The notes below the pieces were generated by a model that saw nothing but the letters and a program-made list of their open reading frames with translations, was not told the DNA's origin and made no database searches. 64,000 nt of DNA from Hymenopellis radicata (lineage: Eukaryota; Basidiomycota; Agaricomycetes; Agaricales; Physalacriaceae), in assembly GCA_015501595.1 (NCBI GenBank), contig JADNRX010000237.1:22721-86720 (forward strand). Reading direction: 5' to 3'. Within the stretch, counting starts at the first letter, position 1. The number at the start of each line of letters is the position of its first letter. Of this stretch, positions 57,641 to 64,000 are shown piece by piece. A program made the translations under genes and the position numbers.

Positions 57641-59840
57641 TTAAACAAGAATCTTAGCCCTGCAATAAGCCGTTAGTCCAGAAAACGAGGGAGCCCAGTA
57701 TAACGTACCTAAGACGAATTCGTCACGAAGAGGTCCTAAAGCGTCCATAAACCCGAGTTGAAACAGATCTGAATCGGCATCAGCGCCTAGAAGCAGCCGA
57801 AGGCTGGCCATGTGAGGGTAGGTCCATGTTATAATTAGAAGGGTGCTCGGCAGGTTGAGAAGGCCTGCCGTGTTTTTTCGCGGCTGATAGGGCAATCACA
57901 CGACAGCGACGGGGTCCTAAGCAAGTCGCTCATGAGAGCGACCCATCAGCGCCGGGGTCCAGGAAGGCGCGAGTGAAATCGAAGTGTGGCGTACATTGGC
58001 AGCAAGACGTCGCTATGGCGAGCAGTGAATCTCCGTAATGCGAGCGTAGCGTCGGAGGCGCCGCTAGTCATTACGTTGGAGGTAATAGTGCAGCGCTGGG
58101 AGGAATTAGCCCCGGAATTGAAGAAGAACACCAGACGACGTACCTGTCAAAGTTCGTCACCACGACGTCCCAATTGGTCCATAAAACCGAGCCACTTCAG
58201 ATTCAGATCGGGATCAGCGGCTGCAATTAGCGGTAGGCCCGGCGTACGAGCATAGGTCCGTGTTCGATTTCAAGGGATTTGAACTAATGGAACCAAGTCA
58301 GAATTAAGGGTGAAATTCAAGGCAAATACTCACACTTTTTCCCATAAAAAAAGCCGGGCCGGCGAGGCCAACACACGCTGCAGTCATCAGAAGACAGCGG
58401 GTTCCGACGAGGCGATGTTCCTTGAGTCGTTCGAACGGGTGGAGAGGCGGCGAAGCCGCCTCGACTAATGGAAAGCAATGAGTTCACGAATACTGCGGAT
58501 ATAGAGCGGAACATACCGTATTTGATGGCGCAGTAGACCAGACCTAACAAAATCGGGTAAGAAATCGAAGTTGAAATGGCTGGAAATATGCATCTTTTCG
58601 CCAGGACCAAAAGCCGGTCCGGCGAGGACAACCACGCATGTCATAGATTCAACTCCCTGTGTCCATGGCAACGAAATTGTTCCCGTAGATGTAGTCAGCC
58701 TGTCCAGGCGGTGGCGAAGCCGCCGCGGTGTATGCCCTATGTCGAATCAGCCTCGAGTTCAACACTGCTGGGGAAGAAAAACTCACAAAGTTGCGCACGT
58801 ATTCGAAACATGTCTAACATGAAATGAGTCAAAACTAGCACTAAAAAAAAGAGGGAAAACGCACTTTTCTCCCCAGATCCAAGCCTGGCCGGCGAGGCCA
58901 CCAACGCTATTCAAATCCAACAGCTCCGTTCTTCGCGATCCCAGATTAATTGTTGTGGAGTTTGTCGTTGCTAGAGGCGCCGAAGGCGCCGACGCGTCGC
59001 TGACAGAAATCAGATTTGAGGATGATGGAGGTGACGGTAAGAAGTGACTTGCCTGATTGGGCTCAACGCGATCGCCATGTTCTTGCTTCTGACCGTCATG
59101 TCGCGTCCGGCATCTTTACTCGTCGACCCTTCTCGTCTTCATATTCGGCTCCTGTTGACGTCGGTTGATTCTGTAGGTCCAGCCTTCGTCAAGTCCTTAA
59201 TATGATGCATCATCGCGACGACGTACCTGCTCTCTCCTCGTTCGGAGTCGCTCCTCGGAAATCTGGAGTCGATTCTTGACAAAGTGAGCGGCTCTCAGTT
59301 ACGCCTGCCCTTCAGGTGGCGTCTCTCGAATTCGACCCTTTCCTCGTTGGATACTCGGTTCTCTTGGACGTTTGATGGGGTCTGTGGATCCTCGCGTGTC
59401 AGTTCTCTTCGAATGGGGCTGCATACGATCACACACCTCGGACCACCCTCCTTGTCCCTCGCTTCGCATTCCTGCCTCTTGGAAATCAGAACCCGGTTCT
59501 GGATGAATTGAGCGACTCTTGCTCGTGCCGCTGGACGTTCCGGCCTGTATCTACATCCTGCAGGGACAAGTCTGGCGTGAAAGATGTGTCGCCGTTCAAC
59601 ATGGATCTGCTCGTCCTCTGCACCGCGGCGGCGCCAGCATTCTGACCGCAAATCTCGAGGAACTGAGTGGGTATAACCTTTAGGACTGTCAGAACTCCGA
59701 ATAGGAACACCTGGACAACGTTACGCACCTTGTACCGACTTCTCTGGCCTTCTCCAAATTCTGACCGCGGATCTGGATGAATTGAGGGCCTGTGGATCTC
59801 GAGCAGTCGACATACGCGCTGAATAGAGGCTGTTGACGTT
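57641..59840 (-). CDS. Unrecognised gene of short repeated exons, unit 2
   Basis: Counterpart of 47044-49260, with the same three repeat sets (QFIQ..., LAGPAF..., LGFMD.LG...). Relative to unit 1 it lacks one copy of a short duplicated word near 58917 (CAACAGCTCCGTTCTTC) and has single-base indels that change some frames. Function unknown. Confidence 0.3.
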
Positions 59841-59841
59841 T

Positions 59842-61108
59842 ACCTTGTTGCCGTCGTGCCTTCGTGACCCGTCAAGACTATATGAATCCTCGGCGACTCC
59901 TTGCCAACTTCATCGTGCTAAGACGATAGATCTTCAGCAGACGAGCGAGATTAAGGCAAATACGAACCTACCACAGTATTTGTGTCTTTCTGGCGGCGAC
60001 GGGGAGACAACAGTGACGGTAAGTGGGAAAGGCAGAATGGGGTGTACAAACTGACCGTTGCTCAGAGACCGAATTCAGGTCCCCGCCGGATGAGTATTCC
60101 CGTGTGTCATAGGTGTCTGGACTCCCGATCGTTGCCTTGACTAACGCATTGCACAGGTCCCAGTTTTCCGTGGCGTAGTCATATCTTGGGAAGGTAAATA
60201 CGCTCCTTGTAGCTGATGAATATTCTGATTCACACCCACTTGTAGACGTCTAAATGCGCGACTCCAAGCTCTGATAGTGAGATATAGAATCCACAGCCGA
60301 GGTACGTCCTGTCATACCTCAATATTCGTTGCATCACTTACTAAGACCACCCTGCAGTCTCTCGGGATGTGCGGCTACTGACTCTTCTATATTCTTGAGC
60401 TACACTCCTCCATGGATTAGCTACGGCCATGATATGTATCTCTATGGAACCCTAATGATAGGCCGCGTCGAACAGCACCACGGGAGCGTGAATTCAGTCA
60501 GACTGTTACTTTTGCCTTATCCATCTCTGATGCGACGGAGCGCTCGTACTGCGCATGAGTCACTGACTTCGGGACCAGACGCCGCCCACCATAAGTGCGA
60601 GGAGTATAAAGACCAGTTGATTTCATGTCAACATTATCCCCACCTTTCCTTCCTGCCCTTACGCTGCCAGGTTTGCTCTACCACGCCTCTAGTCCGGTGC
60701 CACGGTGATGACCCCCTTGTGGACTGTGTGGTTATGGTGGTCTGAGCGTGCTTGAATGAATGTCGCGGCCACCAGCACTGCACAGTGTGCATGGCACAGT
60801 GATACCGGCGACACTTTCTTTTTTTTATTCTCTACGTACTGTACACCCGGTTACGCACCTTTGGAGTAGCACTTGTAATGTATGTACTTTTTGCGCAATC
60901 CATGAGTCCTTCGGGAGGCGGAACTATTGTCAAATTTGTAAAAAGTGAGCTTCGACTTGAGCCATTTTTTCTCAACACACGGTTGGGCTTGCAAAGGTTT
61001 AAGCTTCGGCATCGCAAGCCGCAAAACGGGACACGAACGGCAGCCAGAAAGGGAAATAAATTTGGTCTAAATCAAGAAACCTCAACTGGCGACCTCGAAC
61101 CCCGACAC
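59842..61108. other. Right end of unit 2
   Basis: This matches 49262-50553 but is more diverged between about 60330 and 60720, where many substitutions and small indels occur. A TATAAAG-type box lies at about 60605. The chimeric frame entering unit 3 is out of phase with the PLP-homeostasis sequence. Confidence 0.4.
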
Positions 61109-61876
61109 ACAAACCCGCGTCCGACATACAGATATGTTTCGAAGATGGACATCTCGACTTTGGCGAAAACTACGTCCAAGAACTAGAAGACAAGCGAAAC
61201 AGGTTCGTCCTCAAATCGGACGCCGACCATACTTTTGTGACTGACGCCACATCCAGCTGAAAATTCGATGGCATTTCATCGGAACTCTACAAAGTAACAA
61301 GGCGAAAACTCTTGCTGGTACGTATCCTCACATACTCTCTTCTGAACCTATTCAATTTACCTTCCTTCCTAGCCATACCGAATCTGCATACGATCCAGAC
61401 TCTCACATCAGCCAAAGCCGCAAGCGCCCTAAACAAAGCTCTTCCCCCCACTCGCGCCGCGCCCCTCAATGTCCTCATCCAGGTGAACACCTCTGGCGAA
61501 GACGCGAAATCAGGCCTCGCGCCGCTCTCCACCGCATCCCCATCCGGCGCGCTCACGACCTCGCAAAGTTCATCGTCGCAGAGTGTCCCGCCTGCATCTG
61601 CAGGGCCTGATGACCATCGGTGCCCTCGAGCAGTCCTTGACGGCCGGAGATGAAAATGCCGATTTCGAACGGCTCAAGGAAACACGGATATGCTCGAGGC
61701 ATTTTGTAACGCTGAGCTTGGCGGCGCCCAATGGGGCTTGGATGGCAGACTGCTGCTGAGCATGGCATTCTAGCGACTTCGAGGCCGCGCTCAAGGCTGG
61801 CAGCGATATTGTCAGGGTAGGCACAGGAATATTTGGTGGGCGAAAGACCAAGGCGGAAGTTGTTGCACAAAAGTAA
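61109..61876 (+). pseudogene. PLP homeostasis gene relic, unit 3
   Basis: It starts at the same breakpoint as unit 2 and has many lesions: a lost base in the AAAGCGAAACAG stretch (near 61194), single-base losses in GGACCTCG, CCCCGCC and ACGGGATATG words, and loss in GGGCATGTC. Exon 3 is therefore broken several times. It cannot encode the enzyme. Confidence 0.75.
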
Positions 61877-62005
61877 TAATCTGTTGTCAAGCATAACCTC
61901 AAATTAATGTATTCCAAACCTAGCAAATAGTCTTCCGGCTGGTTGAACACTTATCCAATCTAGTGCAGATCTAGTGCAAGAACATCCTATTTCACTGTAT
62001 TCAGT

Positions 62006-62509
62006 GGACAACTTCCCGTGGCTAATAGAAAGGCAGATTATTTTCTACATCCTTAGCAACGGCCGAAGAGGCAATCTGCCGAGCCCGGCGCAAGGTCGCA
62101 CACTGAGTCTGTCAGAATGTGTCCTGGCGAGGCGCTTTCAGATTATAATCTGGAGACACCCCCCTACCCCCTCCCCAGACTAAACCCACTTTCCAGATTC
62201 CGTTGCCAGGGACCAGTGATCATGACGCGACTATGGACGCGCCCTCCCTTGTGTCTCTTTCGTGCTCTGAGTTCATGTCAAGCTGTGTTCTCCGCAAGTA
62301 GCCCACCTCTAAAACAAAAGCGCGACGTTTTCGAGCAAGAGTGTCCTTTCCTTTTGGGGTTGATCTTCGGCAACACGCAGCTCGTCTGCGTGCTTGAATG
62401 CGCCATCCTTTGTAGGTGGTCTACGGTTTGGTACTTTTACATTCTAAATTGCGGACTTTGAATTTGACGAGTTTAGAATAATCTTTTCTAGCGGCCGCGG
62501 GAAGTCATC
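62006..62509. mobile_element. 504 bp MITE inserted only in unit 3
   Basis: The ends are imperfect inverted repeats: the left starts GGACAACTTCCCGTGGCTAA and the right, reverse-complemented, GATGACTTCCCGCGGCCGCT; both continue (A)TAGAAA..AGATTATT. CAGT flanks each side (62002-62005 and 62510-62513). Units 1 and 2 have the uninterrupted sequence TATTCAGTCCTGAG or TATTCAGTCCCGAG, so this is a proven insertion. No transposase is present; the internal frames are short. The superfamily is not assigned. Confidence 0.8.
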
Positions 62510-62841
62510 CAGTCCTGAGTAAAAGAGATTCAAGTTGGCTCACTGTAGAAATAGTACATTACATTGTATGCTATATTTATGCCTGACCTGATAGAGGTGA
62601 ATAGAGTCTATAAATGATTTATGATGCGCCACAAACGACATTTCCTATCATGCAGGGATTCGGTTCCTCTGTAGGTTATTCTAAAATCATCTCCGCGATG
62701 TCGGATATGAATAAAATCGTTCTCGCCCGACGAGGCCTTGAGTATGAATATCAGACCCCGACTGCGTCTCCGAATGACGGAGAGGTTACTCTTGAGCCAA
62801 GGAATCAAAAGAATTGTTTCTACGGTTCCCGGAACTCAAGA

Positions 62842-64000
62842 TTATGTACGTTTCATAATCAGCAAATGCGTGCTTTTCGACATCCGCACAACATCCCAGA
62901 GTTTCGTGCCTCCTCCATCGCCAGCCATCGAATGCCTCAACCGTGTCTGCCACCATCCACGACTTGGGCACCTTGCTGACAGGTTCCGAAATAAGATGCG
63001 TAAACGTCTGCGACGCGAACAGGTCTGCCATGCTGATATTCTCCGTCTTGTTATAGATCCACTTCTCGTGTTCTTGAAGGAAGAGGATGCCCCAGTTTGG
63101 GCGGCCAGATTCGATATGTGTACGTGCGGTGGCACTAGGCACGAGAGTTAGAGACGACATCAAGACTAAAAGGAAATGTCGTTACCTGTACTTCCAGTGT
63201 ACTTGTCGTTAAATATCTTCAGTGCCTCGCCACCTGGGTAATTGGCAATTGAAGCTACAGTGTGGGTATAGGTCATTGCAGCTTGAAGAAGGACTAATCC
63301 GAATGTCCCGGCGTACAAGATTTTCCCCGCCAGTCGATTCTTAGCTAAACCCGCCCTGCTCGTGATCAGACAAAGTACGAGCATACAGGAAAAAAGGTAC
63401 TCACATCCATTTGGAGCTCACTGCAGCAGCGACATTGACCATCGGCACCACATACACGATGAACCGCCACTCCTTGTGACCCAGCGCACTGATGATGCCC
63501 ATGAAACATAATGGCGGGAGGAGAAGACGACGCAATCTCCAGTCCCGAAGGCTCGCACGACATCGCCATTCTAGGGAGATGGCGCGTAAAGTATACGAAT
63601 GGAGGGTCTACGCCCCATTCCGAACTCTTTCCCAGAACGACGTTAAAGTATATCCCCGAAAACTCTGGCCAGACAAGCTGACGCCAAAAGTACGAGTCAA
63701 CAGTGGTGGTCAACGCGACGGACAAGAGCCCCGACACGGACCGACCTTGAAAAGGCCGGTAAAGGTGATCCAACGCAGGAACAAGGCTTGTAGGGCGAGC
63801 GGTCCCAAATACAGAGCGACCTCCTCTAAAGACAACAGCGGTAAAGGTGAGCAGAGAGAGAGGGCAATCTGCACTCGCTTGCTCGATGGTCGAAGACTTG
63901 CAGGGCTACCGTCAAGGATGAGGTATGTGGACACGTTAACTAGGACTATCATTAGCGACGCGCGGAGACCACGCATAGTAAACGAGCATACCTGGAAATA
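62842..64000 (-). pseudogene. ALG12: ALG12-type copy, unit 3, broken and incomplete
   Basis: It is collinear with units 1 and 2 from the C-terminal exon (VHISNLAAQTG..., AFDGWRWRR) up to VLVNVSTYLILDGSPASLRP at the window edge. A 19-base deletion near 63554 (loss inside MSCAGLLVVSLRD) and shorter deletions near 63738 and 63822 break the frame. The C-terminal exon also has lost bases (near 62903 and 63086). The 5' end is outside the window. Confidence 0.7.

Larger units (their letters stand above)
50554..61108. repeat. Tandem segmental duplication, unit 2
   Basis: Collinear copy of unit 1. Differences include replacement of the ALG12 first exon region (after 53487), extra sequence at about 53938-54000, and many single-base changes. 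Confidence 0.9.
61109..64000. repeat. Tandem segmental duplication, unit 3 (cut by window end)
   Basis: Third collinear copy, running past the window end. It carries more small deletions than units 1 and 2 and a 504 bp insertion at 62006-62509. Confidence 0.85.

Overview
The window looks like nuclear DNA of an agaricomycete (mushroom-forming basidiomycete). Genes are split by many introns of about 40-60 bases with GT/AG ends and CTAAC-like branch sites. TATA boxes lie close to start codons. The recognisable proteins have typical basidiomycete architectures: a short tyrosine-kinase-like kinase, an F-box protein, a pRiA4b/MYND protein and a SPFH protein. No operon, rRNA, complete tRNA or CRISPR array was found. 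Gene models were spliced by hand, so exon edges marked uncertain need transcript support.

Layout. 1-2.3 kb: decayed, transposase-like gene remnants (+). 2.4-4.4 kb: an ACCGT-rich repeat fused into the 3' end of a kinase gene (-). 4.7-27.8 kb: at least seven two-finger C2H2 zinc-finger genes plus one remnant, all on the - strand (called A-H here). They share a phase-1 intron that cuts finger 1 just before its first histidine. Between them sit a 2.1 kb TIR element with a target-site duplication and captured coding sequence (12.5-14.7 kb), a 546 bp TA-flanked MITE (18.3-18.9 kb) and a pRiA4b/MYND gene (23.7-25.2 kb). 28-30 kb: a damaged secreted-protein gene (-). 30-33 kb: mostly empty. 33-34.1 kb: an F-box gene (+). 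34.8-36.9 kb: an intact eight-exon SPFH/band-7 gene (+). 37.2-38.5 kb: an alpha/beta hydrolase (-). 39.0-39.6 kb: an unrecognised gene (-).

39.95-64 kb: a direct tandem array of a ~10.6 kb unit. Unit 1 is 39951-50553, unit 2 is 50554-61108 and unit 3 runs from 61109 past the window end. The breakpoint lies inside exon 1 of a PLP-homeostasis (YggS/PROSC-type) gene, so only unit 1 keeps its true 5' end. Each unit then carries ALG12 (an ER mannosyltransferase of N-glycan assembly) and several multi-exon - strand genes that I do not recognise. No ALG12 copy is complete: unit 1 has a one-base frameshift, unit 2 has a replaced N-terminus and unit 3 has deletions. Unit 3 alone carries a 504 bp MITE; units 1 and 2 provide its empty site.

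The most unusual features are the diversified, same-strand zinc-finger cluster with one conserved intron position, and the young tandem triplication whose copies carry different lesions and mixed patterns of similarity.
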